Source: CAYFVR01 sp046541515
GTDB taxonomy: Bacteria; Desulfobacterota; Desulfobacteria; Desulfobacterales; Desulfococcaceae
Length of the DNA stretch: 8,453 bases
Direction of reading: 5' to 3'
Assembly: GCA_046541515.1 (NCBI GenBank)
Contig: JBKHDD010000199.1
Coordinates: 1-8,453 of the forward strand
Position 1 is the first letter of the stretch, and each line of letters opens with the position of its first letter. Made by a program: the position numbers and the translations under genes. The notes beneath the pieces are model-generated. The model was given only the letters and a program-made list of their open reading frames with translations. It was not told where the DNA came from and made no database searches. Shown piece after piece: positions 1 through 6,659 of the stretch.

Positions 1-511
1 CCGCGCCTTTTCCCGCGCCATTCCCCCGCCGGTCCGACTCCCGCCGCTTCTGCTCCACCAGGTTTTGAATCAGCCGGAAATAGTATTCCTCCGACTCCTG
101 GTATTCGGCGATGATCGATTTGCGGATGGAGGCGAACCGCTTCTCGATGACCCGCAGCAGGTTCCGGATTTCCGCCTGATCCCGGTCGGGAAAAAGCATT
201 TCCAGCCGCTTTCGGGCGTGGAAAAACAGCTTGCCCTTTTTCTCCTTGCCGTACCGGTCGTCCACCACGTCCCAGTAGCTGACGGTGCAGATGTACCATT
301 GCCGGCGGCCGTTGCCGTTGCCGCCCGGCTCGCTCAGGCTGATCCGCCAGCGGAATTTCAGGGGGCGCTCGATTTCGTCCCCGGTCATCACGTATTCCTT
401 GGAACCCCGGCGGCGGGGCTTCCACTGGGGCCGTCGGAACACCCCGCTGGGGCCGGGATTGCTCCGGGTGCGCCGCTTTGCCTCCTGGCGGACAATGCTG
501 CACGTGATCAT
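1..511 (-). CDS. Hypothetical basic protein, 3' end cut by window edge
   Basis: An open frame runs from the ATG at 511-509 to base 1 without a stop, giving at least 170 residues; the C-terminus lies outside the window. The start is supported by a GGAG eight bases upstream and by a 4-base ATGA overlap with the stop of the preceding methyltransferase gene, which suggests translational coupling. The protein is strongly basic, with an Arg-rich N-terminus (residues 9-36), then a Trp/Tyr-containing segment (residues 53-81, including WRISLSE and WYICTVSYWDVV), then a predicted long charged helix (about 112-160, rich in Glu, Lys, Arg and Tyr) ending in a basic Gly-rich tail. No signal peptide or membrane helix is seen. 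I do not recognise the family. Coupling to the methyltransferase suggests a partner or substrate role, but that is inference. The alternative plus-strand frames here are poorer candidates. Confidence 0.7.
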   Translation of the reverse strand, partial: MITCSIVRQEAKRRTRSNPGPSGVFRRPQWKPRRRGSKEYVMTGDEIERPLKFRWRISLSEPGGNGNGRRQWYICTVSYWDVVDDRYGKEKKGKLFFHARKRLEMLFPDRDQAEIRNLLRVIEKRFASIRKSIIAEYQESEEYYFRLIQNLVEQKRRESDRRGNGAGKGA

Positions 512-2109
512 GGCGTCGGCTCCGGCATGAGCAGGCCGTAACGGGCGAGCCTGTCCAGCTCCGCTTCGATTTCGGCCGCGATTTCCGCGTCGGTTTTTTC
601 GGAGGCCGCCCGGCCGTCCGCGGAAAGGTCCGCCTGTCGAACTGCGGTCAACCCTTCGGCCAACAACGCGACCCGGTCCCGAACGCCGTCCATCAGAGGC
701 AAAAGCGCCGGAGCGTAGGAATTTTTTAGGTCCACGGTGCGGTGGGTCAGGGTGGACACCCGCGTGCCGGTTTGAAGCTGCAAGCGGGCCAACGGGCTGG
801 CAATGGGCCGATCTCCCGGCGCCGGCGCAAATTGGGGCGTCTCCCGGTAGATTTCCGCCAAACTGCCGGAATAGGCCGACAACAGCGCCTCGGACACCGC
901 CCGGCGGCTTTCCTCCCCGGTGGGCCCGCCCATCTTCCCCGCGGCCGTCATGATTTCCTCGAAATGGATCGGCATGGGCCAATTTCGCCCCAAATGCACC
1001 AAGGCCCCCTGAACGCCGGGGTGGTCGCTGATCAGCCTGGAGCCGTCCCCGGGGTCTCCAAAGATCAACTCCCCCCGCCCTTCCCGCGGCGCCGGGGAAA
1101 CCGGCAAGGGTTCGCCGGCTTCGTCCAGGGGCACGATGGAGGTGGCCGCGAAAACCTCCGTCATCTTTCCGGGATCAAGCCGGCGGTCCAGCGGAGTTCC
1201 CGCGCGGCAAAGCAGCGTTTGCCGGAATTTTCTTCCCTTGAGAAAATCGAGCATTTGCTCCCGCACCCGAATCCGCCCGGCGGAAACCTTGATCAGCACC
1301 TTCCGAATCCGTTCGGGCAAATACTGGTCCTGCATCTCGGCGAAATCGGCCTCTCCCAGATAGTCCAGCCCGTGGGCGTCGCAGCGGTCCATAAATTCGT
1401 GAAAATAGGGCGTCCGGACCGTCTCTTGCAACCGATCGTGGATCAGATGGTTGGCCAGCGACGATTCGGAATCCACCCGGTGGAGCCGTTCCCGTTCCTC
1501 GCGAACCACCGCCCGGTAGGCGCCGGAACCTTCCAGTGCGCCTTGGGCGACGAAATCCAAAATCGCCATGGCCTGCCCCATCCGAATCTCCGGGTCTTCG
1601 ATGTCCCGGGTGTGGAACCGCATGAGATCGTTGACCGTGTTTCGCAGATGGCCGCCCGGCAGGGTATTATAGCTGACGAACGCCACGCCCTGGGGAGCCA
1701 GGCACTGCCGGATCAGGGCCAGAATCCGCTCCGACACCTCCGGCGGCACCCAGGAAAACACGCCGTGGCAGACGACGTAGTCGTACTCGCCCACGTCGCC
1801 CGGCTCATCGGCCAGATCCTGGACGCGGAGCGAGAGATTTTTGAGTCCAAGGGCCTCGATCCGCTCCCGACCGCGCTGAATCGCGGAGGCGGAGAGGTCC
1901 AGCCCCACCAGCCGGGCGCCGGGCATTCCCAGGGCCATGGGGATCAGATTCCCGCCGTCGCCGCAGCCCAGCTCCAACACCCGGGCTTCGGCCAGCGGGG
2001 CGGGATTCATGCCGAACAGCCAGGCGATGGTGGACAGGCGGGACGGATGGGTTTGGGGCATGGCCCGGCTCAGGTAGGGAAATCGGTCGTACAGGGTTGG
2101 GTCGGTCAC
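508..2109 (-). CDS. PKMT-like class I SAM methyltransferase with regulatory domain
   Basis: This 533-residue protein carries a class I SAM-binding fold at the N-terminus. It begins with a YDRFPYLS...THPSRL segment (residues 7-25). Motif I is VLELGCGDGGN at 44-54, an acidic residue is at D71, and D98 and the YDYVVCHGVFSWVP segment (109-122) form later motifs. YNTLPGG (147-153) is typical of proteins with the methyltransferase regulatory domain (Pfam MethyTransf_Reg), which should cover roughly 220-305. The C-terminal part, with SPLARLQ and LLPLMDGVRDR near 430-480, resembles the last domain of rickettsial protein-lysine methyltransferases PKMT1/2, which methylate outer-membrane protein OmpB. 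Length matches that family. The start is GTG with AAAGGAG only four bases upstream. The true substrate is not visible; protein lysine methylation is a family-based inference. The downstream gene is coupled by ATGA. Confidence 0.85.
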   Translation of the reverse strand: MTDPTLYDRFPYLSRAMPQTHPSRLSTIAWLFGMNPAPLAEARVLELGCGDGGNLIPMALGMPGARLVGLDLSASAIQRGRERIEALGLKNLSLRVQDLADEPGDVGEYDYVVCHGVFSWVPPEVSERILALIRQCLAPQGVAFVSYNTLPGGHLRNTVNDLMRFHTRDIEDPEIRMGQAMAILDFVAQGALEGSGAYRAVVREERERLHRVDSESSLANHLIHDRLQETVRTPYFHEFMDRCDAHGLDYLGEADFAEMQDQYLPERIRKVLIKVSAGRIRVREQMLDFLKGRKFRQTLLCRAGTPLDRRLDPGKMTEVFAATSIVPLDEAGEPLPVSPAPREGRGELIFGDPGDGSRLISDHPGVQGALVHLGRNWPMPIHFEEIMTAAGKMGGPTGEESRRAVSEALLSAYSGSLAEIYRETPQFAPAPGDRPIASPLARLQLQTGTRVSTLTHRTVDLKNSYAPALLPLMDGVRDRVALLAEGLTAVRQADLSADGRAASEKTDAEIAAEIEAELDRLARYGLLMPEPTP

Positions 2110-2113
2110 GGAA

Positions 2114-2125
2114 CTCCTTTAAAGG
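2114..2125 (-). promoter_or_regulatory. Shine-Dalgarno and overlapping palindrome before the GTG-start methyltransferase
   Basis: On the minus strand AAAGGAG (2120-2114) lies four bases before the GTG at 2109-2107. This decides the start, since no better ATG is near and the family's conserved N-terminal motif begins at residue 7. The site overlaps a perfect 10-base palindrome CCTTTAAAGG (2116-2125). Whether the palindrome has a regulatory role is unknown. Confidence 0.5.
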
Positions 2126-2223
2126 CCGGGGCGGCGGAAGATTTTTTGCCGGATTGAGGAAAGCGTTCGTCCAAACGCCCTCAGGCGGACCTGGGGCAAT
2201 GCCGTTTAGTTAAGCGTGTTCAA

Positions 2224-2264
2224 CCCCTTTTTTAAGGGGGGCGCCGGTTTTAAAGGGGCGCCGG
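2224..2264. repeat. Short hairpin plus imperfect tandem repeat
   Basis: CCCCTT (2224-2229) pairs with AAGGGG (2234-2239) around a four-T loop. It is followed by two copies of GGGGCGCCGG (2238-2247 and 2255-2264), each preceded by a T/A run, and each containing the GGCGCC palindrome. It could be a small intergenic repeat or a protein binding site; it does not sit at a gene end, so a terminator role is unlikely. Confidence 0.45.
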
Positions 2265-2428
2265 AAGGATTTTTCGGCAATGCCTTGAAACCATCCGCCC
2301 ATTTTAGGGAAGACGATGCCGATTTCACATGAGTCCTTCCTCGACCTGACGCCATTGGACCTGGGCGGACAAAAACCCGGTCGAACCCGCCAACGGTTGG
2401 TTTCCCACAAAGAAAAACGATTCTTTTT

Positions 2429-2449
2429 AAAAAAACAAGCGGTTTTTTT
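2429..2449. repeat. A/T-rich inverted repeat
   Basis: Seven As and a C (2429-2436) pair with a G and seven Ts (2442-2449) around the five-base loop AAGCG. The perfect 8-base arms are nearly all A-T. It stands out in GC-rich DNA and may mark a promoter-proximal or bent-DNA region, or a weak terminator-like structure. No function can be assigned. Confidence 0.4.
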
Positions 2450-2478
2450 CAACCCGAATCTTTCTTCTCGACCCCTTT

Positions 2479-2505
2479 TCGGTTCTGTGCTACGCCAGAA
2501 ACCGA
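2479..2505. repeat. Inverted repeat with one bulge
   Basis: TCGGTTCTG (2479-2487) pairs with CAGAAACCGA (2496-2505), with one extra A and an eight-base loop. It lies about 150 bases upstream of the lipoprotein gene. It could be a 5' leader structure or an operator, but no supporting signal is seen. Confidence 0.3.
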
Positions 2506-2546
2506 TCGCAAGCCTGAAGAAGACGCTTGGAATCCGATTTTCCGCC

Positions 2547-2570
2547 CCGGAAACGCCCGCCGGAAACGCC
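2547..2570 (+). repeat. Direct repeat of CCGGAAACGCC
   Basis: Two exact 11-base copies (2547-2557 and 2560-2570) start 13 bases apart, about 85-105 bases before the lipoprotein start. Spacing near one helical turn would suit a regulator dimer, but a chance repeat in GC-rich DNA is possible. Confidence 0.3.
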
Positions 2571-2615
2571 ACGCCCGGCCATTCCGGATTCCGTCCGTCG
2601 AAACAACCCCTTCGC

Positions 2616-2635
2616 CGGCCGCGCCCGGCCGTTTT
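2616..2635 (+). promoter_or_regulatory. GC hairpin followed by TTTT before the lipoprotein gene
   Basis: CGGCCG (2616-2621) and a second CGGCCG (2626-2631) are mutually complementary around the loop CGCC, and TTTT follows (2632-2635). The structure ends 17 bases before the lipoprotein ATG and just before its GGAG. It has the form of a short intrinsic terminator or attenuator, or a leader hairpin near the ribosome site. The T-run is short, so termination would be weak. Confidence 0.3.
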
Positions 2636-2652
2636 CAGACCGGAGACCCCGC

Positions 2653-3363
2653 ATGAAAATTTCCTTCCGCTTCCTCCCATTCCTGTTGTTGGCATCCTTG
2701 GTCGGATGTTCGGGCGGCGTGCCGTTTTACTGCGACTGGCGGCCCTGCCTGTTTCTCCCGGCCTGCCGATCGCTGGAACTGTTCACCGACGAATATCGGG
2801 TGCGGCTGGCGGACCAGTTGCCCCGCGTCCAGTTTTATCTGAGCCGGGATTTGCTGCTGGTGCGGGAAATGTCCATGACCGAGGAGGCCATCGATACGCC
2901 GTCGCACCGGGTGCGGATCGAAAAGGACCGGCGGATTCTGGAGATCAAAATTCCGGCGGGGACCCCGGGGGTTCTGCGGGAGGCCGGAGAGGAGATTCTT
3001 TGGGTGGCCTTTGAGGAATGGGGGGACGGGCTTCGACGACGGTTGCCGTTTCGACGGACCCCCTTGCGGCCGGGGGAGACGGAAGCGGACGATCCCGCCA
3101 ATTTCATCTATCAACTCGACGCCCCGGCGGTCCGGTACGAAGGGGCGCGATTTGAAACCCGCTTCGTCCGGGAAGGCGTGGCCGTCACCCGGGACGACGT
3201 GGCCGTTTTCGCCCCGGCCGACGCTGCGGCGGACGGCGAACACCGGGTGCGCCGCACCTTCTATCCCGCCTTGACGATCGACCTGTTCCAGCGGGAAATG
3301 TTCCGCCGGGAGCGGCGCACGGCGGACGGGGTTCGGGTGGGAGAGCAGGGGGACGGCGGTTGA
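2653..3363 (+). CDS. Small lipoprotein of unknown function
   Basis: The 236-residue protein starts at ATG 2653, chosen because GGAG (2642-2645) lies seven bases upstream and because this start gives a clean lipoprotein signal peptide: MK, a hydrophobic stretch, and the lipobox LVGC with the lipidated Cys at residue 19. The longer upstream in-frame start at 2527 would bury this signal behind 42 Arg/Pro-rich residues. The mature N-terminus carries three more cysteines (27, 32, 38), which may form disulfides. The rest is charged and soluble, with VQFYLSRDLLL near 60-70 and a C-terminal Arg-rich stretch. Residue +2 after Cys is Ser, which does not argue for inner-membrane retention by the E. coli Asp rule. 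It is probably anchored in the outer membrane facing the periplasm. I do not recognise the family. Its stop lies one base from the stop of the opposing SPOR gene. Confidence 0.85.
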   Translation: MKISFRFLPFLLLASLVGCSGGVPFYCDWRPCLFLPACRSLELFTDEYRVRLADQLPRVQFYLSRDLLLVREMSMTEEAIDTPSHRVRIEKDRRILEIKIPAGTPGVLREAGEEILWVAFEEWGDGLRRRLPFRRTPLRPGETEADDPANFIYQLDAPAVRYEGARFETRFVREGVAVTRDDVAVFAPADAAADGEHRVRRTFYPALTIDLFQREMFRRERRTADGVRVGEQGDGG

Positions 3364-3364
3364 A

Positions 3365-4369
3365 TCATCCGCCGGGGCCGGATTCGGGATTGCCCTCCGG
3401 ATCGGGCGGAACAAATGGTTCCGCCGCGGAAGGCGGCGCCGCCGGACTGGGCGGCGGCGGCAACAGCGCGAAGGCGGGAAAGCGCCGCACCGCGGTGGCG
3501 CCGGATTCCCGCTCCGCAAATCGTTCCGCCGCAATCTCCGCGGTGGCCGAACGGGCGTAATCGCCCAAGATCACGGTGTAGATTCCCATCCGTCCCGCCG
3601 TCCGCTCCGGCGGGGTATGCACCACCCGACCCGCGTAGCCCTTCTCCTCCAGCGCTTTCACCAGCTCCCGCGCCTTGCTTTCCACCACGAAATCGGCCAC
3701 CACCACGGCATATCGGGTTCGCGGTCCGAAGTCGGATTCGGATTCTTCGTCGGAGCTTTCCGCGCCGGTCCCGGAGGATTCGCGCGAAGGCCCGCCCTCT
3801 TGGGACGCGCCGTTGCCGGTTCCATCCGCCGATTCCCGGGGCTTGGCGTCGGGCGGAATGGCGTCGCCGAGGTTTCCGGAAGCCTCGGCGGTTTCGGCGG
3901 GGCCGGGCGCGTCTTCGGCGGAAGCGCCGGCCGCCGGGCTTGGCGTGGCGGAGCGGTCCCCGGCGCCCGTTGGATCGTCGGTATTCGCACCGGAAAGGCC
4001 GTCGGCCGATTCATCCCTCGCGGCCGGAAGGGCGCTTTCCGCCTCCCGGGCCGTCGCCTGGGCCGCGCTTCGGGATTCATTGGCCGCCGCTTGGAGTGCG
4101 CTTCCCGATTCTTCGGCCCTCGTCTGGAGGGCGCCGGCCGATTCCTCGACCGTCGTCCGGGTATCCGCCGCCGCGCGTTGGGGATCGGCGGAGGACGCAA
4201 GGGGTTGCTCGGAGGCGAAAGGCGGGCGCGACGCGGTTTCCGGCATCGCCGGCGGCCGCATGAGCAGCCCGACGATCCAGCCCAGCATCAGCGCCAGGAT
4301 CGCCAGCAAAATGCCCGCGAACAGCAGCAGCAGGCTCTGTTTCCGGTCGAAGGCGTAAAAATGGCTCAT
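3365..4369 (-). CDS. Single-pass membrane protein with hendecad repeats and SPOR domain
   Basis: The 334-residue protein has a short basic cytoplasmic N-terminus and one membrane helix (about 12-37, LLLLFAGILLAILALMLGW). A helical repeat segment of five 11-residue units follows (75-129). An acidic Gly/Ser/Pro/Ala-rich linker covers about 130-216. A SPOR domain spans about 218-298: YAVVVADF, LVKALEEKGYAGRVV, then IYTVILGDYARSATAEIAAERF, the usual two-half layout. A Pro-rich tail (303-334) follows. SPOR domains bind denuded glycan strands of septal peptidoglycan, so a periplasmic, division-site or wall-linked role is likely. The ATG at 4369-4367 overlaps the upstream stop (ATGA), with GGAG seven bases before it. 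The architecture is FtsN-like, but FtsN itself cannot be claimed. It is the last gene of the cluster and converges on the lipoprotein gene. Confidence 0.9.
   Translation of the reverse strand: MSHFYAFDRKQSLLLLFAGILLAILALMLGWIVGLLMRPPAMPETASRPPFASEQPLASSADPQRAAADTRTTVEESAGALQTRAEESGSALQAAANESRSAAQATAREAESALPAARDESADGLSGANTDDPTGAGDRSATPSPAAGASAEDAPGPAETAEASGNLGDAIPPDAKPRESADGTGNGASQEGGPSRESSGTGAESSDEESESDFGPRTRYAVVVADFVVESKARELVKALEEKGYAGRVVHTPPERTAGRMGIYTVILGDYARSATAEIAAERFAERESGATAVRRFPAFALLPPPPSPAAPPSAAEPFVPPDPEGNPESGPGG
3983..4147 (-). repeat. Five 33-base units encoding an 11-residue repeat
   Basis: Residues 75-129 of the SPOR protein divide into five units of 11: EESAGALQTRA, EESGSALQAAA, NESRSAAQATA, REAESALPAAR and DESADGLSGAN. 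Position 2 is usually Glu, position 3 usually Ser, position 7 Leu or Ala, and the rest mainly Ala and polar residues. An 11-residue period suits a right-handed or straight hendecad coiled coil or an amphipathic helix. The last unit is degenerate and breaks into the Gly-rich linker. Confidence 0.75.
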
Positions 4370-5514
4370 CGTTCCACTCCCCAGGCGGGAATTCCCGCGT
4401 CCCGAAGCCGTTGGGTCAATTTCATCGCGCTTTCCGGCGAACGGTAGGTCCCGACCAAAAGGCGCGGCGGCCCCGAAGGCGCATCCAACCGATAGGGCTC
4501 GAAGCCGGTCACCCCGGCCACCCGTTGGATGGTCGGCTGCGCGTCCGCCTCGGATTCCGGGAGGCCCACCATCACGGCGTACGGCATTTTCCGGACCATG
4601 GCGTCCGCCACCGGCACGGCTTCGGCCAAGGCCTCGGCGGCGGCGAATTCGGCGAAATGGCCCGCGTAGACGTTCCAGAACTCCCCGCGCTCCGGCAAAT
4701 CATAGCCAACCCGATACACGTCCGGCCGCCGCCCGATCCATCGATTCAACTCCCGAAGCGACCTCGCCGCGTTTCGAAAACTGGCCAGCCGCACGGTGTA
4801 GGGCCGCGCCGGGATCGAGGCCGACAGTAGCTCGGCCCAGCGCCGCAGCGGAATGCCCGCCAATTCGGGAACCCGAACGGGAATCGCCGGAATCCCCTCG
4901 GAGCGAAGCCGGTGCGATTCCGCCAGGGCCTCCGCCGTGGGCGCTTCCCCGGCCATCCAAACCGGCGGCGGGATTTCCAGCACCGGAAAGCGGAACGGGT
5001 CCCAGCCGTTTGCCCGCAATTTTTCGATGTCCGGATCGACGGATTCGTCAAAATTTCCGGCGGAACCCACGGCGATGGCCCAGGTTCGGCCGTCCGCCAC
5101 CACGGCGTCGGCCGCCACCGCCCCTTCCGAAAGCATTTGGAAGCGATAGCCTTCCGGCGACTCAATTCCGAAAGGAACCACCCGCGCCCGGCTCAGCCGA
5201 CTTTGCAACGTCTCCATGGCGTCGGCCAAAGGGTCCGCCGGCGGAGGTTCCGGGGCCTGCGGTTCCGCCGGTCGGGGGGCGGGTTCGGGCTCCGGTGCGG
5301 GCGTGGGCTCCGGTTCCGGGGCACTGGCGACCACCGGCGGTTCCGCTCGCGGGGGATAGATGGAATAGCCGATCAGCCATCCCACGGCCAGCAGCAAGAC
5401 CAGCAGCATTCCATAAACGACGACCAGGGAGCGAAACAGTCCCGGCCGGACCGAGGCGCCGAATTTTTTGTTGGGGGCGATGCCCCGCTTGTTGGGGATT
5501 TGCATGCCGTTCAA
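4366..5514 (-). CDS. Membrane protein with Pro/Glu linker and SPOR-like repeats
   Basis: The 382-residue protein has a basic N-terminus (cytoplasmic), one membrane helix (about 28-51, ending GWLIGY), a Pro/Glu/Ala linker (55-95) and a periplasmic region. I read three divergent SPOR-like units there: about 143-215 (TWAIAVGSA ... LRSEGIPAIPVRV), 238-303 (RPYTVRLASF ... WNVYAGHFAEFAAAEALAEAV) and 311-382 (PYAVMVG ... RLLVGTYRSPESAMKLTQRLRDAGIPAWGV). The second is the clearest. The start shown is TTG at 5514-5512, whose TTGA overlaps the stop of the methyltransferase gene; an in-frame ATG at 5505 is an alternative that removes three residues. The membrane segment and following PP match the layout of the next SPOR gene, to which it is coupled by ATGA, so the two may be distant paralogues or partners. 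A peptidoglycan-binding role is inferred from the domain. Confidence 0.8.
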   Translation of the reverse strand: MNGMQIPNKRGIAPNKKFGASVRPGLFRSLVVVYGMLLVLLLAVGWLIGYSIYPPRAEPPVVASAPEPEPTPAPEPEPAPRPAEPQAPEPPPADPLADAMETLQSRLSRARVVPFGIESPEGYRFQMLSEGAVAADAVVADGRTWAIAVGSAGNFDESVDPDIEKLRANGWDPFRFPVLEIPPPVWMAGEAPTAEALAESHRLRSEGIPAIPVRVPELAGIPLRRWAELLSASIPARPYTVRLASFRNAARSLRELNRWIGRRPDVYRVGYDLPERGEFWNVYAGHFAEFAAAEALAEAVPVADAMVRKMPYAVMVGLPESEADAQPTIQRVAGVTGFEPYRLDAPSGPPRLLVGTYRSPESAMKLTQRLRDAGIPAWGVER

Positions 5515-6617
5515 CCCGCCCCCTTCCGCATAATCATCAAATGAGATTGATAGGTCATGGCGGCGCGGTCATGGACCCGGACCGACCAAGGGACCGAGGT
5601 TTCGGAGACGATTTGGAGGCCATGCGGGCCCCGGAATTCTTCCTGGGACAAAAGATGGCGCAACAGGGGTTCGGCGGCGCCGCGAAAGACGGAACGCTGG
5701 GAATGGCCGCCGATCCAGCCTTCCACCGGGGTGGCGTTGGGAGACCAGTCGTAGGGCGTGGATAAAATTGCGCGGCCGCCGGGCGCAAGAATCCGGGCGA
5801 TTTCCCGAAGATGATCCAGAGGATGGTTCATGCAGTCCAGGAGATTGAGGCTGACCAACGTTCCGAAGGCGCGGGATGCCGCGGGAATCGCGCCGGCGTC
5901 GCAGGCCCAGAAATCGACCCGGGCCGCGCCCGAAAAGGAAACGGGGAACTCCCGCCGGTCGTAGACCATGCCGACCCGGCGGCGGGGATATTGGACGATC
6001 CCTTCCTGGAGGACGCGGGAGGCGGTGCGAAGCATGTCCAGATTCAGGTCCACGCCCAGAACCAGATCGTCGGTGGCTTCGGCCAGCGCGAAGCCGGCGC
6101 GGCCGACGGCGCAGCCGAGGTCCAACATAGGACCGCCGGGATGGTTTTCGGCGAGGTCCAATCCCGCTTTCAACAATCGGAGAATGCTCCCCGGCGGGGC
6201 GGGACCTTCCCTCTTCTCTTCCGGGTCCAGATCGCCGTAATGGTCGTAGGCGTAGGAGCCCAAATGCTGGCGACGGACGTCAAAATCGGACTGGGGACCG
6301 CAGCAGTCGCCCACCAGGCTCTCCAGGGTGTCGGACAAGTCGCTCCGCGCCAGCAGTGCCGAGGCGTTCCGGGAGACGAATCCGCGAACATCCGCCACGA
6401 TGATGGGAATCCCGTCGATAATCGGATACTCGGCCATGCATGCCGGATCGGCGCAGGTGAGGATGCCTTCGAGGATGGCGGAGTCGGGTTCGAGGTCGGC
6501 CCGATCCCCTCCGGCCGCCTCCCGCACCACCGTCCGCAACTCCAGCGGAACGTCCTCGCCCCGTCGCTGGCAAATCGGGCAAACCGGCCGGAACCGTTGG
6601 AAATGACGGCGCTTCAT
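5511..6617 (-). CDS. Trm112-like zinc finger fused to class I SAM methyltransferase
   Basis: The 368-residue protein opens with a Trm112-like zinc-binding region: CPIC at 13-16, then C55 and C60 followed by EYPIIDGIPIIV (63-74), the typical YPI-DGIP signature. The catalytic domain follows: motif I MLDLGCAVGR (164-173), acidic D190 in LGVDLN, D240 in the third motif, SLNLLDCMNHPLDHLREIARILAPGG (256-281) and STPYDWSPNATP (286-297). The domain is UbiE/Methyltransf_11-like. The substrate is unknown; the zinc finger suggests a nucleic-acid, protein or self-stabilising role, as Trm112 does for partner methyltransferases. The ATG at 6617 has AAGGAG ten bases upstream. It lies 42 bases after the PAAR gene and is coupled to the first SPOR gene by a TTGA overlap. 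Confidence 0.88.
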   Translation of the reverse strand: MKRRHFQRFRPVCPICQRRGEDVPLELRTVVREAAGGDRADLEPDSAILEGILTCADPACMAEYPIIDGIPIIVADVRGFVSRNASALLARSDLSDTLESLVGDCCGPQSDFDVRRQHLGSYAYDHYGDLDPEEKREGPAPPGSILRLLKAGLDLAENHPGGPMLDLGCAVGRAGFALAEATDDLVLGVDLNLDMLRTASRVLQEGIVQYPRRRVGMVYDRREFPVSFSGAARVDFWACDAGAIPAASRAFGTLVSLNLLDCMNHPLDHLREIARILAPGGRAILSTPYDWSPNATPVEGWIGGHSQRSVFRGAAEPLLRHLLSQEEFRGPHGLQIVSETSVPWSVRVHDRAAMTYQSHLMIMRKGAG

Positions 6618-6659
6618 GATCGGAAAGCTCCTTGGGAGGATCGACCGAGTGCCATGGGC

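Larger units (their letters stand above)
2110..2652. other. Divergent intergenic region, no credible gene
   Basis: This 543-base spacer separates the divergent methyltransferase and lipoprotein genes, so it must hold promoters for both. It is locally AT-rich around 2400-2450, with homopolymer A and T runs, unlike the GC-rich genes. I could not find a convincing -35/-10 pair on either strand. It contains a cluster of short direct and inverted repeats (2224-2264), an A/T hairpin (2429-2449), a bulged hairpin (2479-2505), an 11-base direct repeat (2547-2557 and 2560-2570) and a GC hairpin with four Ts (2616-2635). Open frames crossing it lack family resemblance and ribosome binding sites. Confidence 0.6.

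Noticed and set aside
65..541. Plus-strand open frame of 158 codons at the left edge
   Set aside because: The minus-strand frame here is open throughout, coupled to its neighbour by ATGA and has a good ribosome site; the plus frame is low-complexity Ala/Pro/Val sequence.
742..2157. Long plus-strand open frame of 471 codons opposite the methyltransferase
   Set aside because: It is a shadow of a clear methyltransferase gene; its Gly/His/Pro/Gln-rich translation has no domain and no convincing ribosome site.
2527..2652. Upstream extension of the lipoprotein to ATG 2527
   Set aside because: It would place 42 Arg/Pro-rich residues before a clean lipobox signal peptide, and ATG 2653 has a well-spaced GGAG.
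2210..2695. Minus-strand open frame of 161 codons in the divergent spacer
   Set aside because: It overlaps the lipoprotein start, has basic Cys/Trp/Arg-rich composition typical of noncoding translation and no recognisable domain.
3415..4447. Several overlapping plus-strand frames opposite the hendecad SPOR gene
   Set aside because: High GC and the Ala/Gly/Arg-rich repeat keep several frames open; only the minus-strand 334-residue frame has a membrane helix and SPOR domain.
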